NCBI GenBank assembly: GCA_900095095.1
Contig: FMBT01000462.1
Span: 1 to 64,000 of the forward strand
DNA from: Fragilariopsis cylindrus CCMP1102
Taxonomy: Eukaryota; Bacillariophyta; Bacillariophyceae; Bacillariales; Bacillariaceae
Direction of reading: 5' to 3'
DNA: 64,000 nt
Below are positions 11,001 through 21,124 of this stretch, one piece after another. Under the pieces are notes generated by a model, which saw only the letters and a list, made by a program, of their open reading frames with translations, searched no databases and had not been told where the DNA came from. A program made the translations under genes and the position numbers. How positions within the stretch are numbered: the first letter of the stretch is position 1; the number at the start of each line of letters is the position of its first letter.

Positions 11001-12109
11001 ACAAAATCCACCAAAGAAGAAAAGGTATCAGGATCAGAAAGAGCAACATCAACCACAGTATTAGTAGGCTCTTCAACAACTGGTTCATCGGACGATTCAG
11101 ACGGCTCTGATTCTGTCGCATTGGAAACAGAATCAGGAACAATTACTCCAGATTCATCTGTATCAGTAAGCTCCTGAGGGACCAAAACTCCTTCAATCAC
11201 ATGGACAACACCATTATTGGCCAAGATATCTGAGGAAAGAATTTCAAGACCATTCACAGTAAAACCACTAGCAGTATCATTTGACAAACTTAATGTCAAG
11301 GTTTCTCCTTGGAGTGTGGTGACTTCAAGACCATCAACAATATCACCAGTACCATAAACACCATCAACCACATGGTACTTCAAAGCTGTTGTAAGTATCC
11401 CCTCTTGTTGGTCTAATAATGCAAGTGTGGCAGCATTCACATCAAATTGATCAAAGAGTGCTTGCCATGACAAATTTGAAGGAGCAAAAACAGTGTAGCC
11501 CCCAGGAGAGTCAAGAACTTCAACAATAGCTGGATTTGCAAAGAGAATAAGTGACACAAGATTGGAGAGATCTTCTGTGTTTTGAGCAATATCAATAATG
11601 GTATTGCTGACCCAGGATGGAAGAAGAACACCATCAATAGCATGGATGACACCATTAGAGGCATCAACATCAGCAGCAACAACTTGGGAGTTTGAATTCA
11701 CAAAGATACCATCATCATTCACAGTAAAGGCAATGTCTTCTCCATTCAGAGTGGTAACAGTAAGACCATCAGTGACAGCTGAGGAGGGAACTTCATCAGC
11801 AAGTACATGGTATAGCAAAACATTCTGCAGATGAGAATTCCACTGTTCAGTTTGCAGGTTGGCAACAACATCAGGAGCAGCTGCAGTGAGAGCTGCAAAT
11901 GCATCATTGATAGGAGCAAAGACAGTGATTCCTTCAGTAGTTGCAAGAGCATCTGCAAGGTCAGCTAGAACAACAAAATCCACCAAAGAAGAAAAGGTAT
12001 CAGGATCAGAAAGAGCAACATCGACCACTGTACCATTAGCGGCGGAGCCCGTGTCCTCGGAAGCTGCATACCCGAATAAAAGACTCGTAAGAGCGAATAG
12101 AAATTTCAT
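8060..12109 (-). CDS. Secreted multi-domain fasciclin (FAS1) protein
   Basis: A 1349-residue single-exon protein. A signal peptide ('MKFLFALTSLLFGYAAS') is followed by eight FAS1 domains, each opening with a 'TVVDVA'-like strand and carrying the H1 'FAPxNxAF' and H2 'YHV' motifs. Domains 1-6 form three 324-residue units of two domains, nearly identical to each other. Domains 7 and 8 (about residues 995-1300) are divergent. Acidic Ser/Glu linkers ('ESEPSESSDEPVVEEP') join the units. A hydrophobic C-terminal stretch ('LPLILGSLLASI') might be a membrane or lipid anchor signal, but it ends in polar residues. FAS1 proteins act in cell adhesion and extracellular matrix, so a role in the mucilage or cell surface is a fair inference. 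The repeat count could be wrong if the assembly collapsed copies. Confidence 0.95.
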   Translation of the reverse strand: MKFLFALTSLLFGYAASEDTGSAANGTVVDVALSDPDTFSSLVDFVVLADLADALATTEGITVFAPINDAFAALTAAAPDVVANLQTEQWNSHLQNVLLYHVLADEVPSSAVTDGLTVTTLNGEDIAFTVNDDGIFVNSNSQVVAADVDASNGVIHAIDGVLLPSWVSNTIIDIAQNTEDLSNLVSLILFANPAIVEVLDSPGGYTVFAPSNLSWQALFDQFDVNAATLALLDQQEGILTTALKYHVVDGVYGTGDIVDGLEVTTLQGETLTLSLSNDTASGFTVNGLEILSSDILANNGVVHVIEGVLVPQELTDTDESGVIVPDSVSNATESEPSESSDEPVVEEPTNTVVDVALSDPDTFSSLVDFVVLADLADALATTEGITVFAPINDAFAALTAAAPDVVANLQTEQWNSHLQNVLLYHVLADEVPSSAVTDGLTVTTLNGEDIAFTVNDDGIFVNSNSQVVAADVDASNGVIHAIDGVLLPSWVSNTIIDIAQNTEDLSNLVSLILFANPAIVEVLDSPGGYTVFAPSNLSWQALFDQFDVNAATLALLDQQEGILTTALKHHVVDGVYGTGDIVDGLEVTTLQGETLTLSLSNDTASGFTVNGLEILSSDILANNGVVHVIEGVLVPQELTDTDESGVIVPDSVSNATESEPSESSDEPVVEEPTNTVVDVALSDPDTFSSLVDFVVLADLADALATTEGITVFAPINDAFAALTAAAPDVVANLQTEQWNSHLQNVLLYHVLADEVPSSAVTDGLTVTTLNGEDIAFTVNDDGIFVNSNSQVVAADVDASNGVIHAIDGVLLPSWVSNTIIDIAQNTEDLSNLVSLILFANPAIVEVLDSPGGYTVFAPSNLSWQALFDQFDVNAATLALLDQQEGILTTALKYHVVDGVYGTGDIVDGLEVTTLQGETLTLSLSNDTASGFTVNGLEILSSDILANNGVVHVIEGVLVPQELTDTDESEVIVPDSVSNATDPESSEEPDAEDTSTNTIVDVAVSTDDLSNLVSLVVEADPSILEALSSPGNYTVFAPNNAAIQALFDEFGVDAVALGALDASTGILSKVLTYHVVEGVYDSSDIVDGIELTTLQGEDLTLNLSDDSATGFVVNDVEIIATDILADNGIVHVINGVLVPKELAAEEEASTEISDTDTESATIVEIASGDADFSTLVSLILLADESIASLLSSPGNFTVLAPTNEAFEQLLSTIDIDVDDLVTLEEKAGFLSKVLSYHVVDGSYESSEIVDGLELITLQGEKITFTLSDDSPTGVAVNGANVVAADILASNGVIHAIDGVLIAPPISGGPGTSVATNDTETDLTSALQAFYGNGLPLILGSLLASISDVSN
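9150..12031 (-). repeat. Three 972-bp tandem coding repeats in the FAS1 gene
   Basis: Three in-frame units with a period of exactly 972 bp (324 codons). Comparing them by eye I see only about three base differences: near 9210 (Glu for Gly), near 10407 (His for Tyr) and a synonymous change near 11803. The high identity ends at about 9170, in the linker before domain 7. The units must have been duplicated or homogenised very recently. Confidence 0.9.
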
Positions 12110-13059
12110 TTTTGTGTGAAGCTGCCAAAATTTCGTCGTTTATAATTTTGTTCGATCGAATGAATCCGCGATTTTCACCTTCCCGTCGTCTTGAACGAAT
12201 GAAAATATCAGCAAGCGTTGTTGTCTGAGGTCCTGTCGTTTCGAACTTGTTGAATTTCTGGAACGTTTTGGTCGTTTGTTTGTTCCGAAAGAAACGAAGA
12301 AAAGTATTTGTTTACCTTCCTTTTCTTGAATAGTATTTGATGACTCGTATAGTGGGTCGATTATTAAGACAAGCGATGAGAGAATGTCAGTGGCGGTATC
12401 GCGTGGATCAGAGAACTGTGGATCTTGTTCTCCAAGAAACGAGGGCCTACTATTTTACTTTCTAGCTCGGTACGGTACTTAGCCAGTAAATAAACGGTAC
12501 ATAGTAATATTATGTATGCATGTATTTAGTTGTGAAGTAGAAAGTTCGCTCATTTATGTTCCATCCGCCGATTATTTTGGTTTCGGAGACGAAGATTCGT
12601 TGTGTCCTTTGACTTTTAAGAGCGGTTGTGGAGATAAATTCTTAATTTCGGTCGATGCTTGAATTCATTTATATATGCCTCTGGATTTTACTTAACTGAC
12701 ATTAATGGCATTTTCATCGCGTTGGCGCGCTATCAACAAATTTTTATTTCTTGAAAATAATTTACAACTCACAAACAAATCTTTTTTTTCACTTTGATTT
12801 TCGATAGTTAGGTTAGAAAAAAAGAACGAACCAAGGACAAACGGTGCATAAAAAATATCTTTTAAAGATTTTCATTTGTAAATACAAATAGAGTGCCATG
12901 ACTTAATTATAACTTGCTAATAACCTGCAGCAACACATACAAGTACTTCATAAACACCACTTCATTCATCATACTTTGAGTAGTATTTAACATTTACAAC
13001 TTACATACAATATAGTCTTACGTAGTCCATACTAGGTCCTATACTGATAACGTATTACG
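12110..13059. other. Divergent intergenic region
   Basis: A 950-bp region between the fasciclin gene (minus) and the small plastid membrane-protein gene (plus). It contains poly-T and poly-A runs near 12780 and 12820 and no convincing ORF. Probably two promoters. Confidence 0.5.
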
Positions 13060-13768
13060 ATGGTTCATTGTTCTTTCCGTATCTGCTTTCTTCAATTGGT
13101 GGTGGCATTGTTTTCTCTTAGCTACACTCAAGCTTTTACCGTTAGCACATCCCACGTCGATTGTCGAAGTCTTGGTTGTTTCGCTCAAACGAAGCGGATG
13201 GTGAGTCCGAGTCCGAGTCCTAGTCTGAGTAGACCATCAGTAGTTACGTTACAGGAAAGAAAAAGAGACCTTACCAGTGCAGAGAGAGGAAGCGATGAAG
13301 TTAATAAAATTATTGGAATCGATAGAGGTATCGTTTTTTTACTTATACCTTGTATCATTATAAATGTTTGGTTCTTTACAATTCCTGTCGAATTTCGAAG
13401 AACTCGTATTTGTGACGCAGAAGAGTCAAGACTTGCTCCAGATAGATGCATGACAACAGAACAGTTCCAAACTGGAATTCTAAATTACTATCGAAACGGT
13501 AAGTAGGACTGGACTGCTAACAACTAACAATGAACGACGACGTGTACGACGACGACATGAGTAGTAGTTGGAAAAATAAATGTCTTCTTCTTCGTATTAA
13601 GTATTACCTCGTATCACTGCCATCGTTCTGACGTGAATTCATTCTATACTCATTTTCTTTGTTTGCTATGTCCCTTAATTTTTATTACTTTATCTACAAA
13701 ACATAACATTATGGAACAACATAGGTGGTGGAGTCAGTTTTAATTTTGATGTTGAAGGGAAGGAATAA
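13060..13768 (+). CDS. Small plastid-targeted membrane protein (hypothetical, two exons)
   Basis: Exon 1 is 13060-13498 and exon 2 is 13725-13768. The GT-AG intron at 13499-13724 is phase 1, and the join gives 160 residues. Reading straight through the donor would stop after 'NGK'; splicing restores 'YYRNGGGVSFNFDVEGKE', a more natural end. Residues 1-26 form a signal peptide ending in 'YTQAF|TVS', the diatom plastid signature of Phe after the cleavage site. After a Ser/Pro-rich transit-like stretch comes one membrane segment ('IVFLLIPCIIINVWFF'), then 'TIPVEFRRTRIC' and 'APDRCMTTEQF'. I believe similar short proteins exist in other stramenopiles but know no function. Likely a thylakoid or envelope protein with a soluble Cys-containing tail. 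Confidence 0.8.
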
Positions 13769-14433
13769 TAATGATAATCATAATAATAATAGTAGTAGTA
13801 GTGCAGTACGTAATAAAAGTAGTATAATCAAATTAAGTCATCTTATCAATTCTATTTTATAGAAGAAGAAGAAATGTAGATTCGTTCATTCCATTTTATT
13901 TATTTAGATAATGGTTGGTACTTCGAAATATTAAGTAGAAATGGCACAGCAATTTTAGCTAGCTAGCTACTACATAAAAAATAAGATAAAATAATTACGT
14001 GTTATTGTTGCTATTGCTATTGCTATTGCTATTACTCACTCGTTTTATATTACTATGATTGCATACTTTTTTACATTTGAAGAGATGATTGTGCCATATG
14101 TATCCTTGTCAGACTTTCTTCTAAGTAGTGCCTAGAGGATAGAGTAAGGTTAAATTAGTAATTTTCTCCATTTATCTCTCTTTCCAACACTGCACACGTA
14201 CCATTCTATCAGTGTAAGCAGATAGATGGCTACTGTATGGCGCATATTATTTGCTTGCTCATATGAAGCAGTTTCTTTTATCATAATATTATTTCCCCCT
14301 ACGTAATCTCATGCGATGATGAGAATACATACCACTGTTATTTCTGTCAGTATCATATTATGTATTGAGTATAACGACAGTTTACGCGGGAAAAAAAAAT
14401 CTCTCTCTCTCTCTCTTTCTTTCTCTCACTCTT
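13769..14433. other. Simple-repeat-rich intergenic region
   Basis: A 665-bp region full of microsatellites: AAT/AGT runs near 13770-13800, 'tattgc' repeats near 14004-14034 and a CT run at 14400-14416. No gene seen. Confidence 0.5.
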
Positions 14434-15243
14434 TTATGCAAGACGTTCTAAATTAAATAATCGTCGATCACCTTTTGAAAATATAACTTGATATATTCTT
14501 AATTCACAATTCTCAAATAATGGACTATCCTCTAATTCAAATAAACCTCTTTCTAATTCACGTAAAAAACCTTTATGACTCACGACCAATACATGTCGAT
14601 GTTCACATTCCATTAATAAATCAAAAAATTGACTTGCACGTTCACGTAACATTTCTTTTGATTCACGAACAACGATTTCATCATTAATTTTTTTGTTTGA
14701 TAATTGTTCTATATGATCAATTATAAATCGATCATCATCTCTGGTGTATCGTAATAATTTATCAATTGGTTTTGATTCATCTGGTGGATATAGTGTTCGA
14801 CGTTCTGCAATTTCTGGTCGTATATGTGCAGATATATCAACATCATCACATAAAATTCTACATGTTTCTAAACATCGTGATAATGGACTACATATTGCTT
14901 CCGTTGGATGATGTATCTGACGATTGGATATTAAATTAATTAATTTTTTAGATGCAATTCGTGCTTGTTGTTTACCTAATTCTGTTAATGCTGCATCACG
15001 TAAATTAACATCTGTCAATACTGACTTTCGTGCATCTTCCATTAATTGATATGTTTCATCCTTCGATAAATTCAATTTTGTAGCTGCTATTTTAGCTTTC
15101 TTTTGTGCTTTTGCTTCTAATACATTGTGTTCAGCCTCACCATGTCGAATTAAATATATTGTCCTACGTCGATGTAATCCATCACTACTACTAACGGTAC
15201 TGCATACGCTATCAGCAAGGCTACCGAGAGATGCGTTTGACAT
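14434..15243 (-). CDS. Histidine phosphatase (phosphoglycerate-mutase-like) protein
   Basis: A 269-residue member of the histidine phosphatase superfamily, starting at the ATG at 15243. 'TIYLIRHGEAEHN' holds the RHG motif, with His34 as the expected phospho-acceptor. 'LTELGKQQA' and 'SPLSRCLETC' follow, and 'VLVVSHKGFLRELE' carries the second catalytic His. The spacing fits branch-1 enzymes that remove phosphate from small molecules or proteins; the substrate cannot be told. The frame stays open upstream to 15534 and encodes a Leu-rich hydrophobic stretch and Ser/Asn tracts, but it has no ATG and is closed by a stop just before. That part could belong to the protein only through an upstream exon, as a signal or membrane anchor. 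Confidence 0.88.
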   Translation of the reverse strand: MSNASLGSLADSVCSTVSSSDGLHRRRTIYLIRHGEAEHNVLEAKAQKKAKIAATKLNLSKDETYQLMEDARKSVLTDVNLRDAALTELGKQQARIASKKLINLISNRQIHHPTEAICSPLSRCLETCRILCDDVDISAHIRPEIAERRTLYPPDESKPIDKLLRYTRDDDRFIIDHIEQLSNKKINDEIVVRESKEMLRERASQFFDLLMECEHRHVLVVSHKGFLRELERGLFELEDSPLFENCELRIYQVIFSKGDRRLFNLERLA

Positions 15244-16118
15244 CTTTTTATTGTTTTTCCTATTTTTATTGTTGTTATTATTATTGCTGACAGTATTAAC
15301 GGATAACGATGATGATGATGAGGATGAGGATGGGCTGCTACTGCTATGAAAGGAATGAATCGGCGACGGCAATGAGAAAAATAATATTCCTACAACCGAT
15401 AATAATAATAATAATAATAATAATATATTATAGTACAAGCATGAACGATATCTTCTTCTTCTTCTACTTCTTCTTTGTGTGTTGGTTGTATTTCGTAGAA
15501 GTGTTTGATCATGACTGGCACTACAGTAGATCAACTATTATACTCTGTGAACCTTGCACAAGAGAAGATTGCTACTTGAAGTATGTTAAATGTCATTTTT
15601 TATTTTACTTTATTTATATTGACTGATGACTGATGTGTCGTGTGTCGTGTGTTGTGCGTATGCTGATATGCTGATGAGAGTGAGTGATATTATTGAAGCA
15701 ATAAACGGTAGCTACGCTAAACATGCGAAGCAATTTGAAAATAAAGATTCATTCGTCATTGATTGATTGATTGATTCGATTGATTCGATTGATTCCTCTC
15801 TCATTTCATTTCATTTTCGAATTCATTTATTTTCAGTCGAACTAGTCGATTACACATCATTTTTCCTTTCGAGAAGATGTCCTCATGAATTCATCAATCG
15901 AAGACGAAAAGACTTTAAACTTAAAAATCAATAAATCCATCTAATCGTCATCATCATCATCATAAAAAATAATTCTGAATAAACGCCAACACACATGCAA
16001 AGCACAGCTCATGCAACTAACGTTACTATAGCTAAATAGCTGATAGACTCCTCTTCGCCAATCAAGGCTTTCTGTAATTTTTTATTTTGCATACAATAAA
16101 TAGAAAATAAAATAAAAC
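15244..16118. other. Divergent intergenic region with GATT repeats
   Basis: Upstream region of the histidine phosphatase (minus) and TMTC-like (plus) genes. It holds an AAT run near 15400-15425, a GATT/GATTC repeat at about 15758-15795 and a TCA run near 15950. The stretch 15244-15534 is an open, ATG-less frame in phase with the phosphatase. Confidence 0.5.
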
Positions 16119-18332
16119 ATGAGATACATAATATCCCGACCATGGTTTTGGACAGGATTAATTGCTATTATAGCCTATATTGATATACGTGCATTATCTG
16201 GTGGATACGTATATGATGATGCGGGTAGTGTAATAAAAAATGTTGTTGTGAATGGTATGGTGGATTGGAAGGAAGTATTTAATAGAGATTATTGGGGAAC
16301 AGAAATGAATCAAATACAATCCCATAAATCATTTCGACCAATCACAACATTAACATTAAAGGCAAATTATGTAGTAGCAAAATATATACAAAAATATCAG
16401 CAAAGTGACAATTCAGAGGAGGAAGAACAACAGGAACAAACAAAACAAGATTTACCTCCTACGTGGACATTTCGTGTAATTAATGTTCTATTACATGGAA
16501 TTGTTACAGGATTAATAACAAAATCAACATCATATATCTTACCATCATCATCATTATCATCGGGTAGTCATAGTACTGGTAGTCCTGTTATGGAATTGAT
16601 TATTGGTTCATTATTTGCATTACATCCTGTACATGCTGAGGTTGTTAGTAATATTACTAGTAGAGGTGAAATGTTAATGAGTATATTTTTTCTATTATCA
16701 TTTTTATCATATGCAGGAACACGACAAGCATGTTATAAACAACAACAAATATATAATCGACAATCAAAATTAATTCAATCATTGTCTACTAATAGTAGTA
16801 GCATTCTCGTTCCGTGGTGGAAACGATTATTGGGGATATACATATTTCCATGGATATGTATGACATTAAGTATTTTTTCGAAAGAACAAGGTGCAACAGC
16901 ATTAATATCTTTAGTCATATGGGATTTTTTGAAATATCATGGTAATCTTGTATCATTACAAAGAAAATTATTCATTTCCTCCTCGAATACTAATACTAAA
17001 ACTAACAAAAGTATTATTAGTACGAAGAACGATGACGATGATGATGATGATACCAAAACTACTGTAGCAGCTGCTGCTCATGATGATGCTACTGCTACTA
17101 CAGCAAAAATCGAACGAGATGAAGCCCGGCAATTCGTTTGGAGAACTATTGTATTGGCAGTAGAAACCTTGATCGTTGTTGGATGGAGGTATGTACTTAA
17201 TGGTGAATCTAGTCCAGATTTTATTGTTGCACAAAATCCAGCAGGGTTTGCGGAAGAAAGATTTACAAGAGCTTTTTCTGTCACATGGATATATTGTTTA
17301 TACATTCGTGATGCTATCTATCCATATTACCTAAGTCCTGATTGGTCTGGAAATAGTATCGATTTAATCACCAATTGGAATGATCCAAGAGTAATGGCAG
17401 TCCTTGCCTTATGGTATTTTGCGGCACAGTCTCTTTGGTCGATGGTAGTCGGTGCCGATACCGGCGGCAACCCCGAAATAATAACTAATAATAGCAGTAT
17501 CGGTAGCAAAGGAAACACAAAATCCTCACCAAAAGACAATATTAATTGGTATTGGAATGAGACGACGTTACGACAAATCAATATGTCAATTTGGGCATTT
17601 TCGTTCTCGCCTTTCTTACTATCTTCGAATATCCTTGTCGTTGTTGGACTTATGAAAGCAGATCGGGTAATATATCTTCCATTATTTGGATTCTGTATAT
17701 TAGAAGCATTATTGATAAGTAAGTTACTACAGGGTGCTACCACAATGCGACCGGCATTCGAACGTCGGAAGGAGCAACTCTTTTGGGGTGCACATTTTTT
17801 ACTTATGTTTCAATTAATTATTTATTCGGGAAGAACCCACGCCCGGAACCTCGCTTGGAGTGATTCGCTACAATTATGGGAATCGGCATATCTCGTCAAT
17901 CCAAGATCGTACCATACAATGTACAACTATGGATACGAATTAAGTCTCAAACAACGTTATGTAGAAGCCGAGGCTGTAATGCGTCCAATCGGTAATCCTC
18001 GAACGGACGGACATTCAAACACGTTTGTTTACACTATGGTACTATACAATTTGAGACAATGTGACAAAGCCAATGTCCTCTTGGATGAAGCCTTCCGAGT
18101 CATTGAAGAGAAACGTAAAGAGGGTGGACCACGTAATTCAGAGTCACATTTATCTCGATCAGAGAGCAACCTGTTAGTCGCCAAAGCACATTGCACGGAG
18201 GATTACCAGGAAAAAGGAAGAGTTTTATATCGTGCGGTAGAGAAAGATCAGACCAATGATTATGCTGTAAATTTGGCCACTAGTTTCATGGAGAAAATGC
18301 AACAGATGGAAGAATTACAACGGGGAGATTGA
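16119..18332 (+). CDS. TMTC-like membrane protein (putative O-mannosyltransferase)
   Basis: A 737-residue multi-pass protein with about ten to twelve hydrophobic segments followed by a soluble C-terminal third. Motifs of the TMTC/DUF1736 group are clear: 'GGYVYDDAGSVIKN' in the first lumenal loop (the acidic pair typical of GT-C enzymes), 'DYWG', 'SHKSFRPITTLT', 'ALHPVHAEVVSNITSRGE' and 'FSKEQGATALI'. The tail (from about residue 600) begins with TPR-like helices ('YHTMYNYGYELSLKQRYVEA'). In animals TMTC1-4 transfer mannose to cadherins in the endoplasmic reticulum; the diatom acceptor is unknown. A low-complexity Asp/Thr/Ala insertion lies at about residues 293-325. Single exon, complete. 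Confidence 0.88.
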   Translation: MRYIISRPWFWTGLIAIIAYIDIRALSGGYVYDDAGSVIKNVVVNGMVDWKEVFNRDYWGTEMNQIQSHKSFRPITTLTLKANYVVAKYIQKYQQSDNSEEEEQQEQTKQDLPPTWTFRVINVLLHGIVTGLITKSTSYILPSSSLSSGSHSTGSPVMELIIGSLFALHPVHAEVVSNITSRGEMLMSIFFLLSFLSYAGTRQACYKQQQIYNRQSKLIQSLSTNSSSILVPWWKRLLGIYIFPWICMTLSIFSKEQGATALISLVIWDFLKYHGNLVSLQRKLFISSSNTNTKTNKSIISTKNDDDDDDDTKTTVAAAAHDDATATTAKIERDEARQFVWRTIVLAVETLIVVGWRYVLNGESSPDFIVAQNPAGFAEERFTRAFSVTWIYCLYIRDAIYPYYLSPDWSGNSIDLITNWNDPRVMAVLALWYFAAQSLWSMVVGADTGGNPEIITNNSSIGSKGNTKSSPKDNINWYWNETTLRQINMSIWAFSFSPFLLSSNILVVVGLMKADRVIYLPLFGFCILEALLISKLLQGATTMRPAFERRKEQLFWGAHFLLMFQLIIYSGRTHARNLAWSDSLQLWESAYLVNPRSYHTMYNYGYELSLKQRYVEAEAVMRPIGNPRTDGHSNTFVYTMVLYNLRQCDKANVLLDEAFRVIEEKRKEGGPRNSESHLSRSESNLLVAKAHCTEDYQEKGRVLYRAVEKDQTNDYAVNLATSFMEKMQQMEELQRGD

Positions 18333-18449
18333 GGAAACCTTGCTTGCTTTATAATTATATAGAACAATTATTAATTAATGATTGTGTGAAAAAGAAAATA
18401 GATATTCAAAGTCCGAATGGTTATTGAATTAAGTTAAAATTTGATGGGA

Positions 18450-20772
18450 CTATTTCTTAGCTCGTTTACGCATTCGATCCCTTAATGACTGTTTTTTCTC
18501 TTTCTTGCTCATTTTCTCGCTTGCCTCCTTTGCTTGTATTGCTTCTAATTGTTTCTGATCTGCATCATCATCGACTTGGCAACGGACGCACAATGAAGAC
18601 ATTCCTGATTTGCGGTCTTGATGACACATTGTATCGGGCTTATTCAACTTAGGAGGAGGTATCTCCGGTGGTGGAGCCGTCCACCACTTTTGTCAGAGTA
18701 ATAATAATAGAGTAGAGAAATAAGTATGAATTGAGTTAGTTACAATACTGATTGTTATACATGAACGGTTTCCCAAGTCTTTCCTTACCTGGGGAGGGTC
18801 TATTTGTCGCTTGGCTATGTGCTTAGTAACCATCTCTACGTAATCCAAAAGACCATTTCTAGCAACAAATTTTTCGTACAATTTGAGACAGTTTGCAGCA
18901 ATCTCTTTACACTTTCCATCATTTTCACGACACCAACGAATCTTTCCTTCCAAATCTGAGAGATCTGGCTTTACAGGAACGTGATCTACATAGGGTTGCA
19001 AGAGTGGAAAGTACCACATTCTATCAGCGACCTGTCGTGGCTCAACCTTCAAAATAACCGCACCCAGTCGCATCATGAATGCATAACGACACGCCGCACA
19101 ATGACCATCAATGTAGACTAAATATTTATACATCGACTGTTCGTAAATTGGAGTAAAAAGATGTTTTCCTGCTGAAAACTCAAAATTACTGGGTCTCAAA
19201 AAGGTCATCGGATGGTTGGCAGTTTTTTTATCTCTCAAATTCCACCCGACAATGGCAGCATTAAGAAACGGTTCCTCTCCACCCTTTTCTGGATCATCTT
19301 TCCATTGGTGGGACAAATGAGCAGCTTTGATACGTTGATTATTGTCTATCGTTGTTCCTCCTCCAGTAGCAGTCCCTCTAAAGAATGCTGTCGCTACCCT
19401 ACCCTCATCCCAACCCCGTTCAAATTTCTTAAAGTTGGCTTCCGTAAAGAGATCACGAGGACTCTTGAATACAGGATAACCTTCCTCGTCGATTTCTTTA
19501 TAAGTAAACGTTTGTGGGAATACTAACCCACATGCACCTTCCCAATCTTCTGACGATGGCCATGGTATGTCCGAAAACCGATCTTCGGCGGCAGCGTAAA
19601 AGGAGACGATAGGAGCGTATGTTTTGAATTTATGATCTTCGAACAGATCAATGTCCTGTTCCGGATCTCGATCGTCCTTGTCAAAAATAAATCCATATGG
19701 CTCTACGGGAACGCCACGTTCAACGTTGACTTTCAGTTGTGGATAATCTCGTTTGTTCAAAAAGAATTCACAGTCGGGAATTTGTCGTTGATTACAGGCC
19801 TCGGCAAGCATATCTCGTAGGGGTGACAAGAATTGATCTCCCCACACTTGAATATCGTACTTTGATTCATTTTTATTCGGTGTGATCTCATTACATATAA
19901 TATTTCCATTGGCCCACCAAACGGATGTATCGTGAACGATATTTTCTGGACGGCAAATTCCAACCTTTTTACTGTAATAGTCATCTAGAGTTCCATCTCC
20001 TTCTATCTTTAATTTTCCGCTCCACGTATTTTCATAATCTCTATTAGAAAATGGACAAAACATTCTAACCTTTCCATCTCCTATATTAAGTAATATATTA
20101 CGAAACATAAAACAAACAATGTGAGAGCAGAAAAAATACACAAGTACAAGATATTGTTTGTGAATTGTTTGCACGCGACATAATATACAAAATACATCAA
20201 GATGAGATTCGATTCAAAAGCCAAATAAACTTCCCATGTCACAAAAACTTACGAATCATCACGTATATTCCACATTTCATATGAAAAAATAGATACTTCA
20301 TCGTGTTTGTAACTGAGACGGGTGTAATTGTTTGATGGAATGGTAAATCGAGACGAAAATTGATGGCATCAACTGCTTCTTTTGCTGCAGACTGTTCATA
20401 AATATTTGAAGAGGTATCATCGGGTTCCCGTCCATAGTCCTGGGGAATTTTAGGACTAGAACTTGGTTCCGTTCGTGCCTTTTCGATGTTTGGTAGTAAC
20501 AACCGTTCGATTTGATCCCACGTGATCAAGGTTGTAAAGATGTGTTGCAGATGCGGAAATTCTGGATTAGATCCACCGTGATGTCTAACATATTCACGCA
20601 TGAATTCCAAACAATCATCTTTTGATTCAAATCGAGGGACTTTGTTAGGGAATTTCTCTACCGCTTTCGTCCATTCATCGGAATCGCCCTTTTCACCGAA
20701 GATACCACGATACTCAGACGGATGCTGATCTTCTGGGAGCTTCTTCTTCCGTTTCTTCGCAAAAGGTGCCAT
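18450..20772 (-). CDS. GT90 (CAP10-like) glycosyltransferase, three exons
   Basis: Exons are 20772-20253, 20080-18789 and 18686-18450, with GT-AG introns at 20081-20252 (phase 1) and 18687-18788 (phase 0). The joined protein is 682 residues. Splicing gives 'GIYVMIRDGKVRMFCPFSN' and 'KRQIDPPQWWTAPPPEIPPP' across the junctions. The central region resembles CAP10/POGLUT-type GT90 enzymes: 'FFRGTATGG', 'YKYLVYIDGHCAACRYAF', 'GAVILKVEPRQVADRMW', 'PYVDHVPVKPDLSDL' and 'WCRENDGKCKEIAANC'. Family members transfer xylose or glucose in the secretory pathway. No signal peptide is visible: the protein starts 'MAPFAKKRKKK' and ends in a very basic 'KSLRD'-like coiled tail ('MRKRAKK'). An unseen 5' exon could supply targeting. 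The acceptor is unknown. Confidence 0.88.
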
Positions 20773-21124
20773 ATTTGTTTCATTTGCTGTGTATGATGTC
20801 GTAGATTTATATTTCGTCGTATTATTCCGCCATCCTCAATCCGCCACAAAAATAAGATTTGAGAATGCTGAAAATAAAATCGAGGTTGATTGATTGATTC
20901 ATATTCGGGGGATATTATTTAGGGGTGAAACTTGACGAGCAGCACGAGAGTCAAGAGCGAGAGAGCTGGACGGAAGAATTCATGATCATGCATATTCAAT
21001 ATCGTCATCAAACATAAAACAATCAACAAAGCAAAACAAATCTTAAATCCACATCATACTATTTCGAACATAGTAACTAGATATAAAGATACAAACCGAA
21101 TCATAAAGTTATATAGCATTCACG
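20773..21124. other. Divergent intergenic region
   Basis: A 352-bp spacer between the GT90 (minus) and aldo/keto reductase (plus) starts. No distinct motif noticed. Confidence 0.5.

Noticed and set aside
9493-11958. Recurring short ORFs on both strands across the fasciclin repeats
   Set aside because: They recur every 972 bp in other frames and are shadows of the repeated FAS1 coding sequence.
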